Below are positions 18,601 to 27,437 of a DNA stretch of 64,000 bases, piece by piece. How positions within the stretch are numbered: position 1 is the stretch's first letter; every line of letters starts with the position of its first letter. A program made the position numbers and the translations under genes. This DNA comes from Verrucomicrobiaceae bacterium (lineage in GTDB: Bacteria; Verrucomicrobiota; Verrucomicrobiia; Verrucomicrobiales; Verrucomicrobiaceae). The stretch lies in contig JABTUN010000001.1 of the NCBI GenBank assembly GCA_015075365.1, positions 1,178,001-1,242,000 on the forward strand, read 5' to 3'. The notes beneath the pieces were generated by a model that saw only the letters and a program-made list of their open reading frames with translations, was not told where the DNA came from and searched no databases.

Positions 18601-21600
18601 TTGGAATTGATGGTGACCGCCCCTGCGAAGACCAAGTCCTGGTCGGCGGCGTTGAAGTATGTGCCCGCGCCGTTGTGGAGGATCTCCAGGGTGCCAAAAT
18701 TCAACGTGTAGTCCCCGGTACCGAAGAAGTTGTTCGTGTTGTTACCCTGTCCGCGAATGGTGCCACGATTCAGGGTGACAGGCACATTGAGGGCCGCGTT
18801 GTCAGCCTGCAGGGTGAAGAGGCCGTCACCGCTCTTGACGATGGGGGCGGTGGAGGAAAGCGCGCCCTGCAAAATGAACGACTGGGACTGCACATGCAGG
18901 CCGAAGGGGGCCGTGCCGCCAATGTCGGTGGCACCACTGACGGCAATGCTGTGGGTGTTGGCGCTGTTGGTGGTGCTGCTGTTGTTGACGATGAGGGAGC
19001 TGCCCTGGAGGGTGGTGCTGCCGCCGATGGTCAGGCCGGGGATGGTCACCGTGGCCCCGCCCGTGGAGGTGCCAGTGTAGCGCTCCGCGAAGAGCCGGGC
19101 ATAAGGCATGTCCGCCGCGAGGATGACAGCGTTGTTGAAGGTGGCGCTGGCGTTGTTGTTGGTGCGCAGGCGGACTTCCGCCATCTGCTGGCCGTCGTTG
19201 TTTTGCAGCCAATTCCCCGCGATGGTAACGGAGGCAGTGCCGAGCGTGCCCGCGCCGTCGGCGAACAAGGTGCCTCCGTTCATCTGAATGTTACCGGTGA
19301 TCTGGTTGCCCGTGTTGGTGAGCTGGAGCTGACCCGCGCCGTGATGCGTCAGATTGTCCGCCGTGACCACACCGCCAATGCGGGTGGTGATCCCGTTCTG
19401 GTCGGAGTAGATGACGCCCTCCACTGGCGTGATCCCGTCGCCGAAATAGACATTCGTGGTGTCAAAGTTCACACGGGCGTTGTCGCGGTTGTCCACGATG
19501 AGGCCGCCGCTGTGGATGTTGATCTGGCCGCCGGTGAGGATCGTGTCATTGCTGGCCGCCTCGTGACTGATGCTCAGGGCCCAGACATTGGCGGTGCCGG
19601 CCAGCGTGGCATCACCCGTGGTGGTGCCATAGGAGGCGATGTCCGTGGCGGTCAGGCCCGCCAGGAAGGCGGCGCCTGCGGCGGCGGTGTTGGTGGACTG
19701 CGTGAACGCGGCGTTCTGCACACCAAAATCCTCGTTATAGGTGAGGAAGGTGTTGCGGCTGGGGTTGATCATCCAGACCGGCAGCAGCCCTTGCGCGTCC
19801 AGCATGCTGGTGCCGTTGTCGATGAAGAATTTCTGGCCCTGCAGGTCAACACGGCCCAGCTCATTGGCGTTTTCGCGCACGTCAAAGGTCGCCTGACCCA
19901 CGCGCGTGATACCGGGCGTGCTCAACACGATCTGCCCGTTGGTGCCATTACGCTCCAGGTAAACGGCGGCACCCTGCTCGACGGTCATGGCACCAATGCG
20001 CTCCTGGTTTTGGCGGCCGCCGCTGCTGATCATGTTCAGCGTGGCACCTCGGAGGGTCATGGGCGTGGTGTCACCCCATTTGTTCTCGTCTGTCTCCAGG
20101 CCAAGGTTCGAGTTGTCGAGGCGGGAGATGAGCATGGCGTCGTTCACGTCCATGCTGTAATCCAGGCGCAGGTGGGAGCCGGGATAGAGGTTCACCGTGT
20201 TGAACTGGCTGCCGTCATCGCGGGTGAAGCGCCCGTCACCACGCGCCTCCAGCCGGCCAAACACATCAAACACCGGCGACTGGCTGTCTCCCAGGATGCT
20301 GAGGAAGTTGTTGGTATTGCCGGTGTTGTCACTGCGGAAGATGGTGGTGTTGCCGGTGTAGCTCTGATCGCCATAGAGGCGCACCTGGGCGAAGCTGTTG
20401 CTCAACACGAACCCATTGTGATGCTGTGGCGCGCCCACCCACAAGCTGGCGCTGCCGGAGAGGGCGTGGGGCATCGTGATTCCGAGGACGCCATTGGTGC
20501 CCATGAAGCGGAAGACGCCGTCCGCGCCCGCACCCATGGTCGGGGCCGTGTAAAAAGTCGTGGTCCACGCCCCGACTCCCCATTTGCCATTACCGAGCTT
20601 CGACTGGTCGATCTCATGGGTAAAAAAGCCGTCGTTGAGGCCGATGTTGAGCGCGCCCCCGCCCAGGGAGCGCAGATTGTAGCTCGTGACCGGCGCGTCC
20701 AGACCAATATCGATGCGGGGCAGATTCCCCTCCAGCGCTCCAAAAACCTGCACTCGCTGGCCCTGGGCGCTGAGGATGTTCGTCGGGGCATTGATGCGAA
20801 TGAGCGTGTTGCGGTTGATGATGATGTCCCCTGTCCCCAGGTTGGCCGTGCCGCTGTACATGAAGTGATTGGTTCCACCCTGATAAAACTCGACGCGCTC
20901 CGGATAGCGGCTGCCGAAGAGGATGACACCATCCGTGGCCACGGTGCCGCCGTTCCACGCGCTGTTGTCCCCGCCGATCTCCAGGTTGCTGCCGCCGGTC
21001 TTCGTCAGCGTGTAGTCACCGGTGATGGTACCGCGGAGAAGCAAGGGCGCATCCGTCTGGATGCGGGAGTTGGTCGTCAGGGTGATCGTGCCGTCGAAAC
21101 GGGGGTAGATGGCGTTTCCGCCAGTCACCAGGAAGTTCTGTTTGTCGAGTGTGAGGTTGCTGAAGACGAGAATCTTGTTGGCCGCGGAACCCTGCCAGCG
21201 GTTGGTGTCCAGCACCGAGTTGCCGCCCTCATGCACGATGCTGTTGCCCAGAGGAATGAGCTGCCAGTTGCTGGTGTTGTCCCCGTTGACGTAGGCCTCA
21301 AACTCGCCTCCGCGCAGAAGAATGGTGGTGTTGGCGGGAATCGAACTGGCAAAGCCGCCCGCCGCGCCCCAGCTCTGGTCATCGACCCGCGACTCGACGA
21401 TGCCTTGGGCAATGTCGAGGATGTCGAGCGAGTTTGGCGTCAAGGGGTCCCAATTGTCGAGCAGCAACTGGCCGCCGCCGATTTTGGTGATCTTGGAGCC
21501 CGCGCCACCGATGATCTGGCCGGAAAAAGTGGTGCTGCTGCCCTGGCGCCCCACCACTAGGGTGGCGGTGCCAAGATCCAGCACACCCGCCGTGTTTTGC

Positions 21601-24600
21601 ACCGGGCTGACCACGGAGGAGCCGGACAAGTTTCCAAACTCCTGGTTGTGATCGTTGAGCAGCACGCTGGCACCGGGCTGGATGATCACCGTGCTTCCGC
21701 TGACCGCGTTCAGATTTTCAAAGGTGGGCATCACGTTGGCGGCGGTGAGGCTCAGAGTGCCCTGGTTGACCTGCACATTGCCCTGGAAGGTGCTGGCACC
21801 GGAGAGCTCCAGTGTGCCGGGACCGTATTTGACGAACCGGACGGCCAGTGTGTTGTTGAGGTTGTTGCGGAAGTTCGCCAAGGGCGAGCTGATGGTGGAA
21901 ACCGCGGCGTCATCCACATAAACGGCCAGCGTGTTGGTGCCGAAATCAAGCGTGCCGCCAGCAATGTCCGCGCCGCTGTTGAGAATGATGCCCGCCTGCC
22001 CGGCCGTCCCGGAATTGGGATCACCCAGGCGCAGCGTGAAGGTGTTAAGCGAGACATTGGCATTGGTGCGGAAGGCATAGACCGACCGGTCCGCGGTGAG
22101 ATTGCCTCCCACTCCGGCCAGATCGAGCAAATCAGCGGCTCCTGCGGCCGTGTCCAGATCGACACCGGACGCTGTGTAGGTGGCGGTCACGATATTGGAG
22201 CCCGAGACGCCCGCGAAGTGCGCCGCATTGCTGCCGGCCCCCTGAATGGCGGCCCAGGTGCCTATTGTGCCGTTCCCCAGGCCAGGAGCCGCGGTAAAGG
22301 CAACAACTTCATTTGTGGCGCCGCCCAGATCGGTTGTGATGCCCTTCAAAGTCAAGGTGGCGTTGTTGGTGCGCGCCAGGGAGCCAAACGTCCAGGTCGT
22401 GGCGTTGCCGCCGGCTCCGGTGCTGTCCAAAAAGAGCGCCGCATTGCCCGTGTCGATGGTGAGGGCCCCCGTGCTGGTAGTGGCGTTGGCCGCGCCGGTG
22501 TTGTTGTTCAGGCGCAGCGTGCCGTTGGCCACGCTGAAGGGGCTGTTGGTCCCAAATGAGTCTCCCGCAGCCTTCGCCTCGCCAACCAGCGTTCCCTGGC
22601 TGACGGTGACTCCACCCGTGTTAAAGGTGTTGCCGCCGGAGGCAGGATTGAGGATCACCGTGCCGTTCCCGACCTTGGTGATGCCGAATCCGCCGCTGAT
22701 CGTGCCGGTGAAGGTGGTGTCCCCGCCCTGGACCGAGGTCAGCGCGATGCCGCGGCTCGTCAGGGCAATGTCGCCCGTGAAGAGCTTCGCGCCCGCGTCC
22801 AGGCCGCCAAGCGTCTGTGTGCTGCCCGTGCCGGTGTTCTCAAAGTTGTTGGCAATGGTGCGCGCGCCGGTGGCGAGGATCTGGCTGAAGGAGTTGTTGC
22901 GGAACACGGCGTTCGCAGGTCCCAGGGCGTTGTCATGCGCCGCCACGAGGTAGCCGTTGCTGATCAGGACCCCGCCGGCAAAAGTGTTGTCGTTGGCCAG
23001 CACAAGGGTGCCTTGCTCAGATTTTTCGAGCACATTGCCCGCCGCGCCTGCCACCACACCGCTGAGGGTGGTCACCGCCCCTCGTGTGCGGAAGACGATG
23101 CTGCGGTTCAGCGTGGTCGTGCCCAGCACCTCGAAACGATACCCATTGAAACCGTCAAAGAAGACAGCGCTGCTGCCAGTGCTGTTGACGGCGTGTGTTC
23201 CCCCATGACCGATCGTCAAAGCGCCATTGAGCTGGACGGTCTGGTTCTGCGTGCTGCCATCGAAGGAACCCACGGTGATGACACGTGTCTCGCCCCCGTC
23301 GTTGCCGGAAGTGACGATGTCATTTTCAAACACAAAGGGGCCTGCCACGCCATCCATGCGGAACTCCACGTCCGCACGGCGGTCGTTTTGCAGGCTCATG
23401 ATGATGTCGGACCCGGGATTGCCCGCCGCGCCGGTGTGGTTGAGCACGAGACGGCCCTGCTGCACCTGGGTGTTGCCGTTGTAGGTGTTGTCATTCTGGA
23501 GGATGAGCACGCCGCCATTGCGTTTTTGCAAGTTCACAGCTCCCGTGCCGGTCTGGCCGATCACCCCGTTGAATGTCAGCAATCCGATGCCGGACTGGAA
23601 GCTGTTGTCATTGCCGATGTCGAAGAAGGCGTTCCGGGCGGCGGTGTTGTTCTCCAGGGTCACCGCGCCCGTGAACGTGGTGTTCATGTAAGTGGTGCCG
23701 ATCGAGTTCACCGAGAACACGCGGTCGGCGTCGTCCATGCGCATGGTCAGTCCATTGAGCATCACCGTGCCGAACATGCCCCCGCTCAGAGCGATGGTGC
23801 GGTAGGTGCCCGTCGTGGTCTTTACCACGAGATTGCGCGCGCCATACTGACCGTCGATGGAGCCGAAGTAAGCGTTGTTCATGTCCACCCCGAGGCGGAT
23901 TTCTCCACCGCGCAGGGAGATGGTGTCGTTGGCGGCGTTGAGCGCGCCGTTCTGGCCGACGACCAAAATGCCGCCCGCGCCAATGAGATTGCCCGCTGTG
24001 ACCGCGGTGCCCACGGTTTGTGTGACCGTCCCCGTGTAGTTCTGGGCGTTGGGAATGTAAACCGTGCCGCCGATATTGGCGCGGCCGGTTTGGTCCGTGG
24101 CACCCACGGTCAGCGGGAACGCGCCGGTCAACACGTCGCTGTTGGCGATGGTGAGAGTGCCTCCGCCCGAGCCGAGGAAGAATCCCTGCCAGGTCGCGCC
24201 CGCCGTTGCCTTGTCCCGGCCGGTGGCGGTGAGGGTGGTGCCGGTGAAGGTGCCATTGCCGGTGTCCGCGCCGAACCAGGCTTGAACATCCGGTGCCACG
24301 GCCTTGATCTGACCGGGAATATCAGTGGAGAAGTCGTGGTTGCCGCTGATCTGCACGGCCACGCGGTTCCGGCGGTCGGTGCCGGTCTGCTGGTTCGCCA
24401 GCGTGATGTCGTAGCCACCTGTCTGCGGCACGGTGGCACCAAGGGCGCTGACGATGCTGTGAAAACGGATGGCGCCACCATCCCCGTACCCTGGCCCGAA
24501 GGTGATGGCGGAGGCGTCGAAGTCACTGCCATTCTCCATGATGATCATCTGGCGGGAGCCGATGCTGGAGGGCGCGTCAATCTTCAAACGCGAGGCCGCT

Positions 24601-27239
24601 CCAACCTGGATGTCATTGCCGATGACGTTGGCACCGGCGACACCGGTGCCGTTACGCAGCCACAGCTCTCCCTCGCGGATGATCGTGCTGCCGGCGTAAG
24701 TCTTGGCGTCATCGAAGAAAAGCATCCCGCCGCCCTGCTTGATGATGCCGCCGTTGGTGACCGCGCCGGAGATCGTGCCCATCACCGCGCGGTTGCCGCC
24801 GGAGGAGTTCCCGTCCAGCCGGATATAGCGCTGCTCGCCGCCGAGATCGAGATTGTTGACCAGGGTGAGCACATGGGTGGCATTGCCGCCGTTGAGAGTG
24901 AAGATGCCCGGATTGAACAACGGATCACCCCATGTCACTGTGGCGCCCGCGCCTCCAAAATTCACGTCAATGGGCGCGCCATAGGCGGAGAAGCCCACAC
25001 TGCCACTACCAAAGCCACCGCCACCCGTGAGCTGCACCTCTCCAGGCCCGGTGCCCAGCGCCCGGGTGAAGTCCTGATCGTTTTCATACGCTCCCTGGGA
25101 ATCCGCATCACCGATCATGTGCAGGTTGCCGGAACCCAGAGCGGTCAGATTCCGCGCGCCAATGATGTCCTGGAACATCCCCTCCACCAGGTAGGTGGTG
25201 CCGGTGTAGGTATTGACACCCAGGTAACGCGTGGTGTTGCCTCCCGCCTTGGTGAGGGACACCGGATTGCCCGCGTTGTCCTGGATCACCGAGCGGATGG
25301 TGTGAAACGACCATGCGATGTCGTACAGCTCGTAGTTGCCGCCCGCTCCCGCCGTCAGGAAGGGCACCGACACCGTGTGACCATCATCCCGGAAGAGCAT
25401 GCCGCCTGACTCGATCTCCAGGATCGTCCCCGCCGCGCCGCCCAAGGTGCGGTCCGTGCCACCCTGGATGTTTAACGACTGAATGGTGCGGTTGGCAGTG
25501 ATGGTGGGGCTGTTGTTGTCCACCTTGATGTTCTGACCGGAGGCCCAGGTGTCCTCGGTGGTGTTGATGGAGTAGTCGGCGGCATCAAGCTGGCTATAGC
25601 CGAAGCCACCCAGCGCCACCGGGTCGTACTCCAGAAACTCCGCACCGTAGAAACCCCAGGGAATCAGGGAAACCGTCGTGGGTCCGGCCTCGAGCGCGCT
25701 GTTGATGATTTGATGCTTCGCAGAGGCCCCCCAGTTCGCCGCGGCACCTCCGACCAAGTTGTCGATCTGCAGTTCCAGCGTCGTGCCGGGATTCGGACGC
25801 AGCAGATCTGTGAACGTGAGCATCACACTGCCCGTGTCCGCCGAACGGGTCGTGATCTTGTTGCCGCCGCCCTCCAGGGTGGTGATGCCAAAGGTCTGCG
25901 CCACCGCGTAGTCGAAGAAAGTGGTGGCAGTGGTGCTGAAAGATGCGTTGTCCACATAGATTTGGCTCGCGCGCATGGAAATGGGCGCGGTTGTCGAGAA
26001 ACGGCTGTTCGCCACGTTCGGCGCGGTGCCCGCCGCGTTGGGAAAATTCAGACGCAGGGCGGAATTGCGCATATTGAACGCGCTGATCGTGTCGTAAGGA
26101 TTGTTGGCCGTTGTCGTGTCTCCCGTGTCAGCGCGTATTTCCCCGAGATTGGAGGTAATGGTGCCGCTGTAGGTGTTGTTGTTGTTCGTCAGCCGGAATC
26201 CAGACAGTCCGTAATGGACGATGTCCGCCGCGCCGGACACCACGCCGCCCAGCGATATGAAACCTGCCGATCCCGTGGCGGTCAGGGTGTGATCGACACC
26301 AAAGGAGCCCGAAAGTGACAGCGTGCCGTAGTCCGCCTGGATGCGCGCCGCGCTGCCCATCGTGATGGCCCCGCCCAGCGTGTCCTGCTCCCGGCCCATG
26401 ATCTTCCGCAACGCGCCCTGGCCCAGATAGCCCTGGCCGTTGATCGTGAAAGGTTCGCTGACCGTCCCCCAGCCGCCTGTCGTCTGCACCCCCGCTCCTG
26501 CGTTGTCCAGGTCGTTGCCCGTCGCAAACGTGGCACCATCATTGATGATCGTGTTCTGCGCCGCGCCAGTGGCCCCGAGCATGTTGAGCGTGTTTCCCTG
26601 CGGCCGTGCCATCGTGATGCCGCCGTTCAGCGTGGTGACTCCGGTGAAGGTATTGGAGGCCCCGCCCGCAAGGATGAGCATCCCGTCCCCTTCCTTGGTA
26701 ATGCCTCCCACGCCGCTGATCACTCCCGCGAGCGCCAGCCGCCCGTCGTCCACGTCGATGGTGACCGTGTCGGCAAGAGTCACCCCTGCGGTGATCACAT
26801 CCGTGCCAATGCCTGTCTTGGTAATCGCCGCCGAGCCACCCCCGTTGAGAGCAAGGGCTCCACCTGTGCCTGCCGCGAGGATGTAGCCCTGCTGGCCGTC
26901 CGTATCCCCGATGTTGAGCGCGCTGAGCGTCACCGCGCCATCAAGGTTGATCACCTGGGCGCCCGCGAGATTCACGAGGTTCAGATTCGCGATGTCCCCG
27001 ATCGTGTTCGGAACCGCCAGCGGTGTCTGGTGAAGCAGGTTCGCGTTCCAGTTGAACAAATGCTGCCATGAATACACTCCTGGCAGCCCGCTCTGCGACA
27101 CACCCCAATCGACCACGGCCGCCTGGACGGGCGATGACAACAAGGGAGTCAGCGCGACCATCACGACGGTGACAGGCAGACGCGCGCGCTGGCGGAGCCA
27201 TGAGATGACTGGGGCATGTTTGGAGATCATGGAATGCAT
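12693..27239 (-). CDS. Giant PEP-CTERM surface protein with autotransporter-associated beta-strand repeats
   Basis: About 4,848 residues from the ATG at 27239 (ATG at 27230 is equally plausible). After a signal peptide (hydrophobic core VTVVMVALTPLLSSPVQA) nearly the whole chain is parallel beta-helix built from autotransporter-associated strand repeats. Clear copies include NTYSGATIIEDGILQIG, NTYNGNTQVQQGRLVL and NTYTGTTTVAGGTLLV. No autotransporter barrel follows. Instead the protein ends with VPEPSRALLLLCG plus LLRRRRGR, a PEP-CTERM sorting signal cut by an exosortase. It is thus probably exported and fixed in the outer envelope or extracellular matrix, as adhesin or structural polymer. 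Two segments of roughly 350 residues (about 20190-19130 and 17530-16490) look like duplicated modules. A sensor operon lies directly upstream on the same strand. Confidence 0.93.
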   Translation of the reverse strand: MHSMISKHAPVISWLRQRARLPVTVVMVALTPLLSSPVQAAVVDWGVSQSGLPGVYSWQHLFNWNANLLHQTPLAVPNTIGDIANLNLVNLAGAQVINLDGAVTLSALNIGDTDGQQGYILAAGTGGALALNGGGSAAITKTGIGTDVITAGVTLADTVTIDVDDGRLALAGVISGVGGITKEGDGMLILAGGASNTFTGVTTLNGGITMARPQGNTLNMLGATGAAQNTIINDGATFATGNDLDNAGAGVQTTGGWGTVSEPFTINGQGYLGQGALRKIMGREQDTLGGAITMGSAARIQADYGTLSLSGSFGVDHTLTATGSAGFISLGGVVSGAADIVHYGLSGFRLTNNNNTYSGTITSNLGEIRADTGDTTTANNPYDTISAFNMRNSALRLNFPNAAGTAPNVANSRFSTTAPISMRASQIYVDNASFSTTATTFFDYAVAQTFGITTLEGGGNKITTRSADTGSVMLTFTDLLRPNPGTTLELQIDNLVGGAAANWGASAKHQIINSALEAGPTTVSLIPWGFYGAEFLEYDPVALGGFGYSQLDAADYSINTTEDTWASGQNIKVDNNSPTITANRTIQSLNIQGGTDRTLGGAAGTILEIESGGMLFRDDGHTVSVPFLTAGAGGNYELYDIAWSFHTIRSVIQDNAGNPVSLTKAGGNTTRYLGVNTYTGTTYLVEGMFQDIIGARNLTALGSGNLHMIGDADSQGAYENDQDFTRALGTGPGEVQLTGGGGFGSGSVGFSAYGAPIDVNFGGAGATVTWGDPLFNPGIFTLNGGNATHVLTLVNNLDLGGEQRYIRLDGNSSGGNRAVMGTISGAVTNGGIIKQGGGMLFFDDAKTYAGSTIIREGELWLRNGTGVAGANVIGNDIQVGAASRLKIDAPSSIGSRQMIIMENGSDFDASAITFGPGYGDGGAIRFHSIVSALGATVPQTGGYDITLANQQTGTDRRNRVAVQISGNHDFSTDIPGQIKAVAPDVQAWFGADTGNGTFTGTTLTATGRDKATAGATWQGFFLGSGGGTLTIANSDVLTGAFPLTVGATDQTGRANIGGTVYIPNAQNYTGTVTQTVGTAVTAGNLIGAGGILVVGQNGALNAANDTISLRGGEIRLGVDMNNAYFGSIDGQYGARNLVVKTTTGTYRTIALSGGMFGTVMLNGLTMRMDDADRVFSVNSIGTTYMNTTFTGAVTLENNTAARNAFFDIGNDNSFQSGIGLLTFNGVIGQTGTGAVNLQKRNGGVLILQNDNTYNGNTQVQQGRLVLNHTGAAGNPGSDIIMSLQNDRRADVEFRMDGVAGPFVFENDIVTSGNDGGETRVITVGSFDGSTQNQTVQLNGALTIGHGGTHAVNSTGSSAVFFDGFNGYRFEVLGTTTLNRSIVFRTRGAVTTLSGVVAGAAGNVLEKSEQGTLVLANDNTFAGGVLISNGYLVAAHDNALGPANAVFRNNSFSQILATGARTIANNFENTGTGSTQTLGGLDAGAKLFTGDIALTSRGIALTSVQGGDTTFTGTISGGFGITKVGNGTVILNPASGGNTFNTGGVTVSQGTLVGEAKAAGDSFGTNSPFSVANGTLRLNNNTGAANATTSTGALTIDTGNAALFLDSTGAGGNATTWTFGSLARTNNATLTLKGITTDLGGATNEVVAFTAAPGLGNGTIGTWAAIQGAGSNAAHFAGVSGSNIVTATYTASGVDLDTAAGAADLLDLAGVGGNLTADRSVYAFRTNANVSLNTFTLRLGDPNSGTAGQAGIILNSGADIAGGTLDFGTNTLAVYVDDAAVSTISSPLANFRNNLNNTLAVRFVKYGPGTLELSGASTFQGNVQVNQGTLSLTAANVMPTFENLNAVSGSTVIIQPGASVLLNDHNQEFGNLSGSSVVSPVQNTAGVLDLGTATLVVGRQGSSTTFSGQIIGGAGSKITKIGGGQLLLDNWDPLTPNSLDILDIAQGIVESRVDDQSWGAAGGFASSIPANTTILLRGGEFEAYVNGDNTSNWQLIPLGNSIVHEGGNSVLDTNRWQGSAANKILVFSNLTLDKQNFLVTGGNAIYPRFDGTITLTTNSRIQTDAPLLLRGTITGDYTLTKTGGSNLEIGGDNSAWNGGTVATDGVILFGSRYPERVEFYQGGTNHFMYSGTANLGTGDIIINRNTLIRINAPTNILSAQGQRVQVFGALEGNLPRIDIGLDAPVTSYNLRSLGGGALNIGLNDGFFTHEIDQSKLGNGKWGVGAWTTTFYTAPTMGAGADGVFRFMGTNGVLGITMPHALSGSASLWVGAPQHHNGFVLSNSFAQVRLYGDQSYTGNTTIFRSDNTGNTNNFLSILGDSQSPVFDVFGRLEARGDGRFTRDDGSQFNTVNLYPGSHLRLDYSMDVNDAMLISRLDNSNLGLETDENKWGDTTPMTLRGATLNMISSGGRQNQERIGAMTVEQGAAVYLERNGTNGQIVLSTPGITRVGQATFDVRENANELGRVDLQGQKFFIDNGTSMLDAQGLLPVWMINPSRNTFLTYNEDFGVQNAAFTQSTNTAAAGAAFLAGLTATDIASYGTTTGDATLAGTANVWALSISHEAASNDTILTGGQINIHSGGLIVDNRDNARVNFDTTNVYFGDGITPVEGVIYSDQNGITTRIGGVVTADNLTHHGAGQLQLTNTGNQITGNIQMNGGTLFADGAGTLGTASVTIAGNWLQNNDGQQMAEVRLRTNNNASATFNNAVILAADMPYARLFAERYTGTSTGGATVTIPGLTIGGSTTLQGSSLIVNNSSTTNSANTHSIAVSGATDIGGTAPFGLHVQSQSFILQGALSSTAPIVKSGDGLFTLQADNAALNVPVTLNRGTIRGQGNNTNNFFGTGDYTLNFGTLEILHNGAGTYFNAADQDLVFAGAVTINSNRNGGTSAANYTIGTNNGTNTLRTINGAHLRLNAASFGDDYYLESRLIVNDSAAWYQDNTEVWLRDQLVGGGRLTRTGIWYTYFDNNTANADWHGVLDLQAGTIRMLQSAATLGGTGSSVILHPSAALTLRTLANLGTGAGLQLRTTSATNLPVLGVGLASDFAAVLAHYDSLVPVGNRSGVLALDGGQTMNFDPGMAGFQNGNWFLGANSGSGTLSANAVAPWGAGGTQFLLGGGSATITLNPATAGSDQFGGVGNRMILGSPNNLFGYATIVFGANGSNSYDGGTLVSRARNMDNTYRGVVLSVQGGAVTTSTNFRTPLGSGTVDVFGEVRIEGASGTAVTTGGLSNANTWVFHPASRIRFDNNTPFTGSGTTGNRATGTLGGGGRWADSVGITLDGAVLEMFGDNTDHIANREIIGDLTISRGAEVVIRRDAGDWVELSAGNLTRSGSGTLQIAGMVGSTNTANMLGTVAGNVDSALFLVANGLSLMNNNMVDPWIVSRFDNNFVKYDATLGFQAITQGGAPANYIDSAAATLDGAVLLLNDGTEILNATANPATLGANLDIYALRVSRDINISADGQFQNIIIRSGGLIQAANTPTIEANLFFGAAGDGTGEALIHASNNTLQINGQIHASQVTKFGTAFLNIRSAQPQFTGDWVVNGGGLQFLTPGAPGTGEVILNGSRMNDRDNTLNLTEVRYNFNSGTPDLFVWSGGKITAYDVNRIYVPTASDRLQQIPGIDLRTTNAVAGTGHEGTLFFQVDSFRSTVRTGTVTLHDHYLVHVESGSFGTGSTTGVQFGAGDGTGGLNNQGLFDLRKVGDGVLTLGDNTTSFTGNRSITIGEGALRVLHNGAFGGPGNTGNIEQGGALEIAVANWTPSASLVQQPGSIERWAVDGARGGISHTLPAGVHLQIMHNQTGARTIDLDGGSIMGYLPRDWEQVAVIHTMGSDITINLTSDSFLGQPFTSSNNGQLDLGRIYDIGKINTTTGSNPVDPALRGSYLQIDGVIQGAGGLTKIGQDIILLNGANTYSGATIIEDGILQIGRNNALPVGTAMVLETSSGMFDLNGYNQEVGSLSGDAGSINNGAFDNNTLTINQAGSTIFSGTIEGNVTVHKKGAGELSFTPVNAMGDTTVGNGYRGGTILEGGKLSIAQDSALGWTQNAVDADNLRFTGGTLRATAGVTLHANRGVMLDSAGGTIETDAATTTQVAGVVSGVGGLTKTGSGILQLNSAANNYRGATNIAEGTLQGASGNTLSANSRHVITGDTVSGTLALNGNDQAIGSLASTGATQANATVALSSTLTVGGDGTQTAVYAGTITGNTSSIFRVNGNGAVQTLSTMDNSAQVWNTEVANGVLVLAANARLSAGTTAVQLGVTGVSGADDYTGLHLAGTASFANDIVVNMVNGVGSASITSAGGDSTINGAITLNRDTFIGADNATQLSLVNTVSGTGRVTVLDGGSLRLTAANTFGSAAGTSGTAVDGGTVIRAGTVLLENAVGAGSQAIELGDVTSTIATPVDRATFTSILGSGTFNPNGGTNGFGSFEGVSTTFDGNPYGIGDVGTRLLVSGEEANPERNGIYTITAVNGSTMTLVRAADYETGGQILYGGQVGVTNGSYAGQTMFQFEENVVVRNELTQEPIRFRADVLNANVAALVNVTGLTVANNIDVNATNGTGTATLGGSTALSGASDTGVFSGNIRLQDLSAGVSEARTLRLTSSVAATSGTGIVFSGVIGEADATPVTGDVLSVMKVDAGVATLTGANTYTGTTTVAGGTLLVSNTTGSGTGLGSVVVDAGTTLGGTGFMAPAANNSITLNGTFAPGSLGGVSGEDISLAVSGSGNISFNAAASFEIFSRTAGANPASANDRAVISAADWSNIIFGGSSVLNVIDTTSSSLTWQNGDSWQLFDWSGIATGTPGAFATLNLPTLDPGLFWDTTGLYTTGHIIVAVPEPSRALLLLCGLLGLLLRRRRGR

Positions 27240-27366
27240 GGGTTGGCAGCCGGGGGAGTTCGTATGGGTCGTTGAAATCCCGCGCCGCCGGGCAGGCATG
27301 CCGCGCCGCGAAATTCAGCGGCATTTGACCGAAACCACGAATCTCCGGCCATTGGCGCGTGGCTTG

Positions 27367-27434
27367 TTCATGCCTCCGCCATTCCTTTGTCGTAGCTAAA
27401 GCAATCCTTTATCCCTGTTGTTTCATGCCTCCGC
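27367..27434. promoter_or_regulatory. Direct repeat in spacer upstream of the giant surface gene
   Basis: The roughly 200-bp spacer between the response regulator stop (27438) and the giant gene start contains an exact 13-mer twice, TTCATGCCTCCGC at 27367-27379 and 27422-27434, 55 bp apart. Paired direct repeats upstream of a target gene can be regulator binding sites, and a LuxR-type regulator is encoded next door. No convincing -35/-10 pair was identified. The second copy lies only 3 bp from the regulator stop, so chance or gene-end duplication remains possible. Confidence 0.3.
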
Positions 27435-27437
27435 GGC

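Noticed and set aside
12693..27239. Classical type V autotransporter
   Set aside because: There is no C-terminal beta-barrel; the end is a PEP-CTERM sorting signal.
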